DNA of 64,000 nucleotides from Flavobacterium sp. CFS9 (GTDB taxonomy: Bacteria; Bacteroidota; Bacteroidia; Flavobacteriales; Flavobacteriaceae). The position numbers and the translations under genes are program-made. The notes beneath the pieces are model-generated. The model was not told the origin of the DNA, searched no databases, and was given only the letters and a program-made list of their open reading frames with translations. Below, in pieces: positions 34,333 through 43,530 of the stretch (its first letter is position 1; every line of letters begins with the position of its first letter). The DNA lies in contig NZ_AP031573.1 in the NCBI RefSeq assembly GCF_041154745.1, positions 2,790,001-2,854,000 of the forward strand. The letters are read 5' to 3'.

Positions 34333-35418
34333 ATGGCAAAATATAAATTCATATTAAGTGGTGGCGGTACAGGAGGGCATATCTATCCTGCAATTGCTAT
34401 TGCAAATGAATTAAAATTACAATTTCCTGACGCTGAGTTTCTTTTCGTAGGTGCCAAAGATAAAATGGAGATGCAGAAAGTGCCTCAGGCGGGTTATGAA
34501 ATCAAAGGACTTTGGATTGCGGGATTGCAAAGAAAACTTACACTGCAAAATTTAATGTTTCCATTAAAATTGGCAAAAAGTTTGCTGGAGTCACGACGAA
34601 TCATAAAACAGTTCAAGCCGAATGTGGTAATTGGTACCGGAGGTTTTGCAAGTGGGCCATTATTAAAGGCGGCAGGTTCGGCCGGAATTCCAACAGTCAT
34701 TCAGGAGCAGAATTCGTTTCCGGGAATTACAAATAAATTGCTAAGCAAAAAAGCCAATGCAATTTGTGTAGCTTATGATAATTTGGAGCGTTTTTTTCCA
34801 AAAGAGAAAATTGTTTTAACCGGAAATCCGGTTCGCCAGGATCTCATTGATATTGACAGCAAACATGACGAAGCGGTTGCTTTTTATGGATTAGATCCGA
34901 ATAAAAAAATATTGCTGGTTTTAGGAGGGAGTTTAGGAGCGAGAAGAATCAATCAGTTAATCGAAAAAGAATTGCCCAATTTTCTTTCGCAGGACGTTCA
35001 GATAATTTGGCAATGCGGAAAGTTGTATTTTGAAGAATATAAAAAATACAATCAGCAAAATGTTAAGGTGGTTGATTTTATTGAAAGAATGGATTTTGTA
35101 TATGCTGCTGCTAATGTAATTATTTCACGTGCCGGAGCCTCATCGGTTTCCGAATTGTGTATCGTAGGGAAACCGGTTATATTTATTCCGTCGCCTAATG
35201 TTGCCGAAGATCATCAGACAAAAAATGCACAGGCGATTGTAGATGCAAAAGGAGCTATTTTACTGAAAGAGTCAGAACTGGATAATGAATTTAGTATTGT
35301 TTTTGAAGCCTTACTTAAAGATGATGGGAAGCAGAAGCAATTAAGTACGAATATTAAAAAACTGGCAAAACCAAAAGCAACACAAGATATCGTAGCTGAG
35401 ATTGTGAAGCTGATTTAG
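34333..35418 (+). CDS. murG: UDP-GlcNAc:lipid I GlcNAc-transferase MurG
   Basis: 361 residues from the ATG at 34333 ([20 protein letters not shown]). The glycine-rich loop GGGTGGH (10-16), [11 protein letters not shown] (~97), [11 protein letters not shown] and the UDP-GlcNAc site [17 protein letters not shown] are all present. It adds GlcNAc to lipid I on the inner face of the membrane, making lipid II. The spacer before it carries AATAGAAGAAAGAG direct repeats (about 34236-34265). Confidence 0.95.
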   Translation: MAKYKFILSGGGTGGHIYPAIAIANELKLQFPDAEFLFVGAKDKMEMQKVPQAGYEIKGLWIAGLQRKLTLQNLMFPLKLAKSLLESRRIIKQFKPNVVIGTGGFASGPLLKAAGSAGIPTVIQEQNSFPGITNKLLSKKANAICVAYDNLERFFPKEKIVLTGNPVRQDLIDIDSKHDEAVAFYGLDPNKKILLVLGGSLGARRINQLIEKELPNFLSQDVQIIWQCGKLYFEEYKKYNQQNVKVVDFIERMDFVYAAANVIISRAGASSVSELCIVGKPVIFIPSPNVAEDHQTKNAQAIVDAKGAILLKESELDNEFSIVFEALLKDDGKQKQLSTNIKKLAKPKATQDIVAEIVKLI

Positions 35419-35419
35419 C

Positions 35420-35552
35420 TGTAGGCTGTAAGCGATAGGCTATAGGTCTGTTGTGTGAAGCAAAGCGGCTTAAGTGTTTAAAATAATAAGAGAATAAAAA
35501 ATAAAGATAAAAGCAGGAGGCTTAAAGCCTAAAGCCTATTGCTTAAAGCGAG
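35420..35552. repeat. AGGCTGTAAGC / AAAGCCTA inverted repeat in the murG-murC spacer
   Basis: TGTAGGCTGTAAGCGATAGG at the left end faces AAAGCCTAAAGCCTATTGCT at the right end; the two are imperfect inverse complements, and the right arm holds stuttered AAAGCCT units. Another member of the spacer-palindrome class. Confidence 0.55.
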
Positions 35553-35559
35553 AAAAGAA

Positions 35560-36909
35560 ATGAATTTAAATCAAATACAGAACGTTTATTTTATTGGTAT
35601 TGGAGGTATCGGAATGAGTGCCCTGGCCCGCTATTTTAAAAATATTGGGAAACAGGTTTCCGGTTACGATAAGACACCATCTATGCTGACAAGCGAGTTG
35701 ATTGAAAGCGGTATTGATATTCATTTTGAAGATAATATTGGTTTAATTCCAAAGGATTATTATACCGAGAATACACTGGTGATTATTACACCGGCTGTAC
35801 CCAAAACACATTCTGAGTGGAATTATTTTACAGAAAGAGATTATGTGGTTAAGAAACGTGCTGAAGTTTTAGGGATTATCACTAAAGATACGTTTTGTTT
35901 TGCTGTGGCGGGAACACATGGAAAAACCACAACCTCAAGTATTTTGGGGCATATACTGTATGAAAGCGGAGCAGATGTAACCGCTTTTGTGGGAGGGATT
36001 GTAGAGAATTACAATTCGAATTTAATTGGAGAAGGGAAAACGGTTACCGTAGTGGAAGCAGATGAATTCGACCGTTCGTTCTTGCACCTGCACCCTAATA
36101 TTGCCTGTATCACTTCAATGGATGCAGATCATTTGGATATTTACGGAACCAGTGATGCAATTGAGGCTTCATTTGTGGAATTTGCATCAAAAGTAGAAGA
36201 TAAAAATAAGCTCTTTATAACCAAAGAATTACCTCTTGAAGGAGTTCAGTGCGCTATAAACGAAGAAGCGGTATATAAGGCCTTTAATGTTCGTATCGAC
36301 AACGGAAGCTATGTTTTTGATGTGCAGACACCATCAGAAGTGATAACAGACCTGCGTTTCGGATTGCCGGGGAAACACAATTTAATGAATGGACTGATGG
36401 CTATTGCAATGGCCAAAACGTTCGGCACCCCGACCGACTCCATTGCAAAGGCCATTGCTTCATTCAACGGAATCAGAAGACGTTTTTCTTATCAGATTAA
36501 ATCTGAAAATTTAGTTTATATAGACGATTATGCACATCATCCAACTGAGATAAATGCAGTGCATCAGGCAGTTAGGGAGTTGTATCCGGGACGTAAAGTA
36601 CTGGCCATTTTCCAGCCGCATTTGTTCAGCAGAACCAGAGATTTTGCAGATGGATTTGCGGAGAGCTTATCGGCATTTGATGAAGTGTTTTTGATGGATA
36701 TTTATCCGGCACGTGAATTACCGATGGAAGGAATTACATCGGAATGGCTGTTGGGAAAAATGACAAATTCGAACAAAAAAATTGTTGCAAAAGAGGATTT
36801 ATTAGCGGAGATCAAAGCCAGTGATGCGCCAATAATTGTGACAATAGGAGCTGGTGATCTTGGTGAGATGGTTCCTTCAATTAAAAAAATGCTGAATGAA
36901 ACTATTTAA
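35560..36909 (+). CDS. murC: UDP-N-acetylmuramate: L-alanine ligase MurC
   Basis: 449 residues from the ATG at 35560 (NLNQIQNVYFIGIGGIGMSA). The frame runs seven codons further up to a TTG, but that lies in the repeat. The P-loop GTHGKTT is at 118-124, and DDYAHHPTEI (~325) is the typical MurC motif. It adds L-alanine to UDP-MurNAc, the first step of the stem peptide. It overlaps ftsQ by 14 bases. Confidence 0.95.
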   Translation: MNLNQIQNVYFIGIGGIGMSALARYFKNIGKQVSGYDKTPSMLTSELIESGIDIHFEDNIGLIPKDYYTENTLVIITPAVPKTHSEWNYFTERDYVVKKRAEVLGIITKDTFCFAVAGTHGKTTTSSILGHILYESGADVTAFVGGIVENYNSNLIGEGKTVTVVEADEFDRSFLHLHPNIACITSMDADHLDIYGTSDAIEASFVEFASKVEDKNKLFITKELPLEGVQCAINEEAVYKAFNVRIDNGSYVFDVQTPSEVITDLRFGLPGKHNLMNGLMAIAMAKTFGTPTDSIAKAIASFNGIRRRFSYQIKSENLVYIDDYAHHPTEINAVHQAVRELYPGRKVLAIFQPHLFSRTRDFADGFAESLSAFDEVFLMDIYPARELPMEGITSEWLLGKMTNSNKKIVAKEDLLAEIKASDAPIIVTIGAGDLGEMVPSIKKMLNETI

Positions 36910-37618
36910 TTGGACAAATATTCGTTTGATACTCATTTTGGCGCTGGTTATTTTTTTATATTCCTTCGCTCAACATCGAAATGGGGATCGAAAATTAAAA
37001 AAATCCATGGTCGTTTTTGTAGGAGAAAATACGCTTTTTGTGAAGCCGGAAACGGTTAATAAATTGTTGATAGAAAATAAAAGAGACGCTTCCAGTATTA
37101 GAAAAGATGAGTTAGATTTGAATAAGATAGAGAAAACCCTCAACGAACAAGACATGATTGAAAAGTCAGATGTTTTTGTAAGTATCGATGGCGTTCTAAA
37201 AGCAGTAGTAAAACAGAAGACACCAATAGCAAGAGTTTATGATGGTGATCGATCTTTTTATATTGACTATGAGGGGAATAAAATGCCCTTGTCGGACAAT
37301 TATACTGCAAGAGTTCCTCTTGTTTCGGGGGCAATTAATAAAAAAAATAACGAAGATTTAGCTGCTTTATTTCGCACAATTTATGACGATGCGTTTTTGA
37401 AAAAAAACATCATTGCAATACAAATTATGCCTAATGGCAGCTTAAAAATGTTTAATAGAAACTATAATTACTTCATCGATTTTGGCAGAACGATGAATGT
37501 TGATAAGAAATTTAATAACTATAAAGCCTTTTTTCAAAAAGCAGTTTTAGATAGTTCGTTATACAAATACAATAAAATTGACCTTAGGTTTACGGAACAA
37601 GTAGTTTGCACAAAATAA
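36896..37618 (+). CDS. ftsQ: Cell division protein FtsQ (POTRA-type)
   Basis: 240 residues with one N-terminal membrane helix (RLILILALVIFLYSFA, ~10-25). The periplasmic part (FVGENTLFVKPETVNKLLIE ... DMIEKSDVFVSIDGVLKAVV) has the POTRA-like alpha/beta pattern and the K-x-TPIARV strand of FtsQ. Sequence is weakly conserved in the family; position between murC and ftsA supports the call. It scaffolds the divisome with FtsL. Confidence 0.88.
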   Translation: MKLFNWTNIRLILILALVIFLYSFAQHRNGDRKLKKSMVVFVGENTLFVKPETVNKLLIENKRDASSIRKDELDLNKIEKTLNEQDMIEKSDVFVSIDGVLKAVVKQKTPIARVYDGDRSFYIDYEGNKMPLSDNYTARVPLVSGAINKKNNEDLAALFRTIYDDAFLKKNIIAIQIMPNGSLKMFNRNYNYFIDFGRTMNVDKKFNNYKAFFQKAVLDSSLYKYNKIDLRFTEQVVCTK

Positions 37619-37624
37619 TAGAAA

Positions 37625-39058
37625 ATGGAAAAAGATAACATTGCAGTAGGTCTAGATATTGGAACAACCAAAATAGTTGCCATGATAGGCAAGAAAAATG
37701 AGTATGGTAAACTGGAAATTTTGGGTATTGGTAAATCCAAAAGTTTGGGAGTGGCGAGAGGAGTTGTAAACAACATCACGCAAACGATTCAATCCATCCA
37801 GCAAGCAATACTTGAAGCCGAAAATAATTCAGGTTATAAAATTAAAGATGTGGTGGTAGGGATTGCCGGACAGCACATCAGAAGTATACAGCATACCGAT
37901 TACATCAGCCGTAATAATCCGGAAGAAGTAATTGGCGAGAAAGACATCCAGCTTTTAATCGATCAGGTAAATAAACTGGCGATGTTACCGGGGGAGGAAA
38001 TTATTCACGTTTTGCCACAAGAGTTTAAAATCGACGGGCAGTCTGAGATTAAAGAGCCAATCGGAATGTATGGCGGAAGGTTGGAATCCAGTTTTCACGT
38101 TGTAGTGGGGCAGGCTTCTTCCATCAGAAATGTGGGAAGATGTATCCAGAGTTCAGGAATTGAATTGTCAGGATTAACTTTAGAGCCTTTAGCTTCTGCT
38201 GATGCGGTTTTAAGTCAGGAAGAAAAAGAAGCCGGAGTAGCGCTGATTGATATTGGTGGTGGAACAACAGATTTGGCTATTTTTAAAGATGGTATTATCC
38301 GTCACACAGCGGTAATTCCTTTTGGTGGAAATGTAATTACAGATGATATCAAAGAAGGCTGTTCGATTATCGAAAAACAAGCAGAGCTTTTAAAAATAAA
38401 ATTCGGATCAGCCTGGCCGGGAGAGAATAAAGACAACGAAATTGTTTCGATTCCGGGATTAAGAGGAAGAGAGCCAAAAGAAATTTCGCTTAAAAACTTA
38501 TCTAAAATTATTCATGCCCGTGTGGTGGAGATTGTAGAGCAGGTTTTTGCAGAAATCAAGGCTTACGGACATGAGGATCCGCGTAAAAAATTGATTGCCG
38601 GTATTGTGCTTACAGGCGGAGGCGCTCAACTAAAACACATCAAGCAGTTAGTAGAGTACATTACTGGTATGGATACCAGAATTGGATATCCAAACGAACA
38701 CCTGGCAGGAAATTCCAGCGAAGAAATCTCCAGTCCGTTATTTGCAACCGCAGTTGGTTTAGTAATGAACAGTATCGAAAATAGTACGCAAAGTGCTGTT
38801 AGAATGGAGATTGTAAACGATCAGCCAAAAGTGGTTTACAGAAACGTACCGCCGCCGGTACAACAACAGATACAACAACCGGTACAACAGCGATACGAAG
38901 TTGAAGAAAACTACGTTGAAAGAGTAGAAACTATCGAAGAAACCAGAGAAGTTAGAAACAGCGTCTCTAAAGAAGAATCTACAGAAACAAAAATCAGAAG
39001 ATCATTTTTTGACCGATATGTCGATAAAATCAAAGATTTTTTAGACAACGCAGAATAA
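37625..39058 (+). CDS. ftsA: Cell division protein FtsA
   Basis: 477 residues of the actin/ASKHA fold: AVGLDIGTTKIVAMIG (phosphate 1), ALIDIGGGTTDLAIFK (phosphate 2) and IVLTGGGAQLKHI (adenosine). A Gln/Pro-rich linker (~410-430) leads to a C-terminal amphipathic helix (DRYVDKIKDFLDNA) that should anchor FtsZ filaments to the membrane. It starts six bases after ftsQ. Confidence 0.95.
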   Translation: MEKDNIAVGLDIGTTKIVAMIGKKNEYGKLEILGIGKSKSLGVARGVVNNITQTIQSIQQAILEAENNSGYKIKDVVVGIAGQHIRSIQHTDYISRNNPEEVIGEKDIQLLIDQVNKLAMLPGEEIIHVLPQEFKIDGQSEIKEPIGMYGGRLESSFHVVVGQASSIRNVGRCIQSSGIELSGLTLEPLASADAVLSQEEKEAGVALIDIGGGTTDLAIFKDGIIRHTAVIPFGGNVITDDIKEGCSIIEKQAELLKIKFGSAWPGENKDNEIVSIPGLRGREPKEISLKNLSKIIHARVVEIVEQVFAEIKAYGHEDPRKKLIAGIVLTGGGAQLKHIKQLVEYITGMDTRIGYPNEHLAGNSSEEISSPLFATAVGLVMNSIENSTQSAVRMEIVNDQPKVVYRNVPPPVQQQIQQPVQQRYEVEENYVERVETIEETREVRNSVSKEESTETKIRRSFFDRYVDKIKDFLDNAE

Positions 39059-39142
39059 GATAATAAAAGAAAAGGATTACTTTATTGGCCCCAAGTCAAG
39101 AAGTAAAAAATGTACTAAATAAGAATTTCAAAAACCAAAAAG

Positions 39143-41155
39143 ATGATGAGCAACTCAGAATTTGGAAGCATTTCATTTGATTTACCAAAAAACCAGTCAA
39201 ATGTAATCAAAGTAATAGGTGTAGGTGGAGGTGGTAGTAATGCTATCAACCATATGTTTAAACAAGGTATTAAAGGCGTAGATTTTATCGTTTGTAATAC
39301 CGATTCACAGGCACTGCAGAACAGTTCGGTACCTAATAAGATTCAGTTAGGAATGAACTTAACAGAAGGTCTTGGAGCAGGAGCAAATCCTGATGTAGGA
39401 CAGCAATCTGCTATAGAAAGTATCGCTGATATCGAAAAAATGTTAGACCGTGGTACTAAGATGGTATTTATTACCGCTGGTATGGGTGGTGGAACAGGTA
39501 CAGGTGCAGCTCCGGTAATTGCACAGTTAGCAAAAGAAAGAGAAATCCTGACTGTTGGTATTGTGACTATTCCTTTTCAGTTTGAAGGGAAAGTACGTCA
39601 GGAGCAGGCACTTTTAGGAATTGAGAAATTGCGTAAGCAGGTCGATTCATTAATCGTGATCAACAATAATAAATTAAGAGAAGTATACGGAAATCTTGGT
39701 TTTAAAGCCGGATTCTCAAAAGCGGATGAAGTTTTGGCAACAGCCTCAAGAGGTATTGCCGAAGTAATTACGCACCACTATACTCAAAATATCGATTTAC
39801 GTGATGCTAAAACTGTTCTTTCGAACAGTGGAACAGCGATCATGGGATCTTCTGTTGCAGAGGGTGAGAACAGAGCTAAGGAAGCTATTATCGCTGCATT
39901 GGACTCTCCGTTGTTGAACGATAATAAAATTACAGGAGCCAAAAACGTATTGTTGCTTATCGTTTCTGGATCTAATGAAATTACTTTGGATGAAATTGGG
40001 GAAATCAACGATCATATTCAGGCTGAAGCAGGTTACAACGCAAATATTATCATGGGAGTTGGTGAAGACGAAGCTCTTGGTGAGGCTATTGCCGTAACGA
40101 TTATTGCAACAGGTTTTGACGTTGAACAGCAAAATGACATCGTTAATACAGAACCTAAAAAGATCATTCATACTTTAGAAGATGAGCAAAGAAGTGTTCA
40201 TAATCTAACCAATAAATCAGTTACTTCCTTTGATTTAACAATTGATACGCCAACCAGCAAATCAGAAGAGAAAATTGTTTTTGATTTAATGGACGATGAA
40301 GATACGGTTGCTCCCGTAACTTCTGCTCCGGTTGTACCATTTGAAGTTGCTCCGGTGGCAGCTACTCCAACTATGAATCAGGAAGAATTGGTAGTGATGT
40401 CTGAGTTTATCAAAAATCTGGATGTTACGTTTGAAATCGTTTCACCGATAACAGATATCGATTTTACGATTACAAATCCGCAGGCAGAAGCTTTTCAGGA
40501 CATAAAACCTGTTCAGCAAGTGCAGCAAAGAACATTCGAAAGAGAAGAACAAACTACATTCTCTTTTGATTTGCCAATTTTCAGATCAGAGCCTGAAGTT
40601 AAAAGAGAGCCGGTTGTAGAAGAGAATAAAGTTTTATTCGAATTAACAAACGAAACCCGTAATATTAAAGTAAATGATCCGGTTTCATTTGTACCGGTTA
40701 CTGAGCTTTCTGATAAAGGAGTTATCAAGTATTCTTTAGAGGAGTACATGGAAGTTGAAAACGATTTAATGAAGTCGAAACCGGTTGAAAAAGTGGCAGA
40801 AGAAGTAATTCCGGCGGAATTAAATATCACCATGAAACCAAGACCTGATTTCGCTGTTGAACCGGATTACTCTACAACAGCTAACGTTTCTCCAATGGAA
40901 TTGACAATTGAAGAGACTTTGCGTTTAAGAGCCGAAGAAAGAAGAAAAAAATTAAAAGAATTTAATTATAAATTCCATAATAATGTGTCCAGAATTGATG
41001 AATTGGAGAAAGAGCCTGCCTACAAAAGATTAGGTATCGATTTGTCTAATTCACAAGCAAACAACACAAATTCAAGAATTTCGGTTGGAACAGACAGTAA
41101 CAACGATTTGCAATTGCGTTCAAACAATTCGTTTTTGCACGATAACGTAGACTAG
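39143..41155 (+). CDS. ftsZ: Cell division protein FtsZ with extended C-terminal region
   Basis: 670 residues; a second ATG one codon later is equivalent. The tubulin-like GTPase domain (to ~330) has the signature GGGTGTG at 115-121. E. coli FtsZ is about 380 residues, so the tail here is unusually long (~330 residues), disordered and rich in V, E, T and P. The tail includes a basic stretch (LRAEERRKKLKEFNYKFHNN, ~600). FtsZ polymerises into the division ring. A strong terminator follows, closing the dcw cluster. Confidence 0.95.
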   Translation: MMSNSEFGSISFDLPKNQSNVIKVIGVGGGGSNAINHMFKQGIKGVDFIVCNTDSQALQNSSVPNKIQLGMNLTEGLGAGANPDVGQQSAIESIADIEKMLDRGTKMVFITAGMGGGTGTGAAPVIAQLAKEREILTVGIVTIPFQFEGKVRQEQALLGIEKLRKQVDSLIVINNNKLREVYGNLGFKAGFSKADEVLATASRGIAEVITHHYTQNIDLRDAKTVLSNSGTAIMGSSVAEGENRAKEAIIAALDSPLLNDNKITGAKNVLLLIVSGSNEITLDEIGEINDHIQAEAGYNANIIMGVGEDEALGEAIAVTIIATGFDVEQQNDIVNTEPKKIIHTLEDEQRSVHNLTNKSVTSFDLTIDTPTSKSEEKIVFDLMDDEDTVAPVTSAPVVPFEVAPVAATPTMNQEELVVMSEFIKNLDVTFEIVSPITDIDFTITNPQAEAFQDIKPVQQVQQRTFEREEQTTFSFDLPIFRSEPEVKREPVVEENKVLFELTNETRNIKVNDPVSFVPVTELSDKGVIKYSLEEYMEVENDLMKSKPVEKVAEEVIPAELNITMKPRPDFAVEPDYSTTANVSPMELTIEETLRLRAEERRKKLKEFNYKFHNNVSRIDELEKEPAYKRLGIDLSNSQANNTNSRISVGTDSNNDLQLRSNNSFLHDNVD

Positions 41156-41176
41156 TTTTAAAATCATAATAATTGG

Positions 41177-41218
41177 ATAACCCGAAAATTGGATTTAATT
41201 TTCGGGTTATTTTTTTTA
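41177..41218 (+). terminator. Terminator after ftsZ
   Basis: ATAACCCGAAAATT (41177-41190) and AATTTTCGGGTTAT (41197-41210) are exact complements around a six-base loop, followed by eight T residues. Confidence 0.9.
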
Positions 41219-41360
41219 TCTTCGCACAGAATTTAAAATTTGACTTCCTAAACAGGTTTTTAAAGTGAATCTTATTGATGAGTTTAAGTGAAGGAGGAAA
41301 TATAATTTTATAGGTAATCTGTCAACTGATAAGCCTGGCTTATTTAAATAAAAATAAAAA

Positions 41361-41810
41361 ATGAGTTTACAAACACTAATCATGGACGAAATTAAAACCG
41401 CCATGAAAGCAAAAGATACAGTAGCTTTAGAAGCATTAAGAGCAGTTAAATCTGAATTATTATTGGCTTCAACAGCTTCAGGATCTAAAGAAGATTTAAC
41501 AGAAGACGAAGAAATTAAATTGCTTCAGAGATTGGTGAAAACCCGTAAAGAAAGCGCCAGAATTTTTACTGAGCAAAACCGTCCTGATTTAGCAGAGCCT
41601 GAATTGGCTCAGGTTGCTGTAATTGAGAAGTTTTTACCGGCTCAGTTAAGCGAAGAAGAAGTAGAAGCTGTAATAGCAAAAATCATTGCTGAAACCGGAG
41701 CTTCAGGAATTGCTTCAATGGGTAAAGTAATGGGATTGGCTTCTGCACAATTAGGCGGAACAGCTGAAGGAAAAACCATTTCTACTATTGTAAAAAAATT
41801 ACTTTCGTAG
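41361..41810 (+). CDS. GatB/YqeY domain protein
   Basis: 149 residues, the typical length of stand-alone YqeY proteins. Sequence (SLQTLIMDEIKTAMKAKDTV ... LVKTRKESARIFTEQNRPDL) is that of the family. The family shares the tail domain of the GatB amidotransferase subunit and is thought to bind tRNA or assist amidation, but the role is not settled. A near-match to the -7 consensus (TATCTTCG, 41217-41224) lies in the terminator tail upstream. Confidence 0.9.
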   Translation: MSLQTLIMDEIKTAMKAKDTVALEALRAVKSELLLASTASGSKEDLTEDEEIKLLQRLVKTRKESARIFTEQNRPDLAEPELAQVAVIEKFLPAQLSEEEVEAVIAKIIAETGASGIASMGKVMGLASAQLGGTAEGKTISTIVKKLLS

Positions 41811-41811
41811 T

Positions 41812-41870
41812 TAAATTCCAATATAGAAATTCCAAATTCCAATTTTAAAAGTGGAATTTGGAGTCTCAAA
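41812..41870. repeat. ATTCCAA repeat with short inverted arms
   Basis: Three ATTCCAA units, then CCAAATTCCA (41832-41841) facing TGGAATTTGG (41852-41861). It belongs to the family seen near 22.9 kb and may act as a weak terminator for the yqeY-type gene. Confidence 0.6.
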
Positions 41871-41893
41871 AAATTGAAAATTTAAAATATCTT

Positions 41894-41967
41894 GATCGCG
41901 TAGTTCAACTGGATAGAATATCAGATTTCGGCTCTGAGGGTTGGGGGTTCGAACCCCTCCGCGATCA
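41894..41967 (+). tRNA. tRNA-Arg (anticodon TCG)
   Basis: A complete cloverleaf of 74 bases. The acceptor arms GATCGCG and CGCGATC pair exactly, the anticodon stem is TCAGA/TCTGA around a seven-base loop TTTCGGC, which puts TCG at positions 34-36 and reads CGA codons for arginine. The T arm is GGGGG-TTCGAAC-CCCCT and the discriminator base is A. CCA is not encoded. A terminator follows. Confidence 0.95.
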
Positions 41968-41978
41968 CTAAAAAAATA

Positions 41979-42014
41979 AAAAGCCTGCAAAGTGTATATT
42001 TTGCAGGCTTTTTT
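41979..42014 (+). terminator. Terminator after tRNA-Arg
   Basis: AAAGCCTGCAAA pairs with TTTGCAGGCTTTTTT around an eight-base loop, with a T run on the + strand. Confidence 0.85.
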
Positions 42015-42016
42015 GT

Positions 42017-42328
42017 GCTTCAAAAAATTTAAGATTTTATTCCAGATTTTAAAAACACCTGTAATTAAAGGAAATTTTGGTTCGAAACCCATCATGGATC
42101 TGTAAAGATTTACGATTCTTTTTTTAGTATATAAAGCATGTAAATTAATTCCCGTAATGTTTTTTCTTTTTTCATCCTGGTAAAACGACACATAGTATTC
42201 TGATATTACGACAAGAGTTGGGATAAGATAAAACCCATTTTTCGTATTTGCTAGGTCATTAAAAAAAATATCATTTCATTAAGCTAATTGCTCAAATCTG
42301 TTGTACTAGCTATTAGCGGATCGTTGTT
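42017..42328. other. Spacer between tRNA-Arg and the phosphotransferase gene
   Basis: AT-rich. A minus-strand frame of 126 codons spans this area and the tRNA, but much of it is simply the antisense of the tRNA, so I do not call it. The T-arm-like string GGTTCGAAACCC occurs near 42078; it has no cloverleaf around it. No gene seen. Confidence 0.4.
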
Positions 42329-43330
42329 TTAACAATCGCTATCTATTTCAATTTTGTTATAAGTAATCCATCGTTTCAGATTTCCAACCATTCTTTTCAA
42401 ATGGTCTTCATTCAAGAATATATTTGTCCAATATTCAAATCTGTCACATTGAATACTAATGTAGTATGTCATAATTGCTAAACAAGCAAAAGGCAAAAAC
42501 TTTTTTTCTTCGGCGGTAATTTCTGTTACAGTTTCGTAACCCTTTAAAAAGCTTTCTGCTTTTATCTGGTATTCTTCTTCGTTCAAATTAGTTGCAAGTA
42601 GCTGAAAAAGAAAATAAGAAATGTCGAAACATAGATAACCGTTGCCACAAAAGTCAAAGTCAAAAAATGTTATTTCTTTTTCATCGTCAATGTGCAAATT
42701 GTCAAACCAAACGTCAAGATGAACACTTCCATATCTCGTTTTTTGTTTCTCAATACTACCGATTTTTAGCATTAAAAATGCAGATAGTTTTTCTAAAAAT
42801 TCAATTTCATTAATGTTTTTATTAAAGAACTTTTTTATTCTAAGAATAGGTATCACAAGCAAGTTGTTAGTATTGTAAGATATTCTATTTAGTTTGAAAT
42901 TTTCTGTAGATAGATGAACTTTTGCTAATGCTTGTCCAATTAGAAAACTTGTTTGATGTGAAAACTTAGCTGTCTTTGCTCCTTTGGCATATGAAAATAA
43001 AACACCAAATCTTTTTCCTTCAGGTGCTTCAATTTCTTGAATGTATTCGCTGAATTTATCTGCAATTGGATAAGCAACTTGTCGGTCGGTTCCCTTTAAG
43101 TGAAGTAAAAGTCTCAACTCTTCTTCAATTTCTAATTTTGTACGCCAATTACATGTGTATACTCTAAAAACGTATTTTATTTCGTCATCGTGAACAATGT
43201 ATAAATGGTTCATTGCAATTCGAAATATGCTACATTCAGTGTTCTTGCTCACTTCATATTTTTGTCGAATAAGTTTTCCAAGATCATTCGGTGATAATGT
43301 GCTATTTATTGTTGGAAATTTATCTGTCAT
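42329..43330 (-). CDS. APH-type phosphotransferase (aminoglycoside phosphotransferase family)
   Basis: 333 residues from the ATG at 43330; the frame continues 12 codons further to a TTG that I consider less likely. The catalytic loop HLDVWFDN (H204, D206, N211) is the H-x-D-x4-N motif of the APH/choline-kinase superfamily, followed by the metal-binding FFDFDF. Members phosphorylate antibiotics, homoserine, choline or other small alcohols; the sequence does not decide the substrate. A likely promoter lies at 43400-43407 on the minus strand. Confidence 0.8.
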   Translation of the reverse strand: MTDKFPTINSTLSPNDLGKLIRQKYEVSKNTECSIFRIAMNHLYIVHDDEIKYVFRVYTCNWRTKLEIEEELRLLLHLKGTDRQVAYPIADKFSEYIQEIEAPEGKRFGVLFSYAKGAKTAKFSHQTSFLIGQALAKVHLSTENFKLNRISYNTNNLLVIPILRIKKFFNKNINEIEFLEKLSAFLMLKIGSIEKQKTRYGSVHLDVWFDNLHIDDEKEITFFDFDFCGNGYLCFDISYFLFQLLATNLNEEEYQIKAESFLKGYETVTEITAEEKKFLPFACLAIMTYYISIQCDRFEYWTNIFLNEDHLKRMVGNLKRWITYNKIEIDSDC

Positions 43331-43399
43331 CAATTCTTCGTTTCTTTGTTTTTTTGGGCTTTGCAATGAATATTAGCTAATTAAACTTAATAGATTATT

Positions 43400-43429
43400 C
43401 AAATATATGTTAATAAACTTACAAATCAA
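43400..43429 (-). promoter_or_regulatory. Putative promoter for the APH-type gene
   Basis: The minus strand reads TATATTTG at 43407-43400 with a TTG at 43429-43427, 19 bases upstream, which is a good spacing for the Bacteroidota -33/-7 pair. Confidence 0.5.
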
Positions 43430-43530
43430 CAAAAAATATAAATTTTGCGGTACGCAGTCGGTTTTCTTTTTTGTCGTCTATTTGTCAAGTAGTTTTCATT
43501 GTTCTGATGTCAAATTTAAAAAGTTATGTA

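Noticed and set aside
35539..35559. TTG start of murC at 35539
   Set aside because: It lies within the repeat of the spacer; the ATG at 35560 begins the family-typical sequence.
39784..40171. Minus-strand frames inside ftsZ
   Set aside because: Shadow frames opposite a strongly conserved gene, without promoter or ribosome binding site.
42070..42090. T-arm-like string GGTTCGAAACCC
   Set aside because: No acceptor, anticodon or D stems around it, so it is not a second tRNA, and it does not repeat the 3' end of tRNA-Arg as an attachment site would.
41811..42191. 126-codon minus-strand frame over the tRNA-Arg region
   Set aside because: Its central part is the antisense of the tRNA gene, a common false coding signal, and the remainder has no family match.
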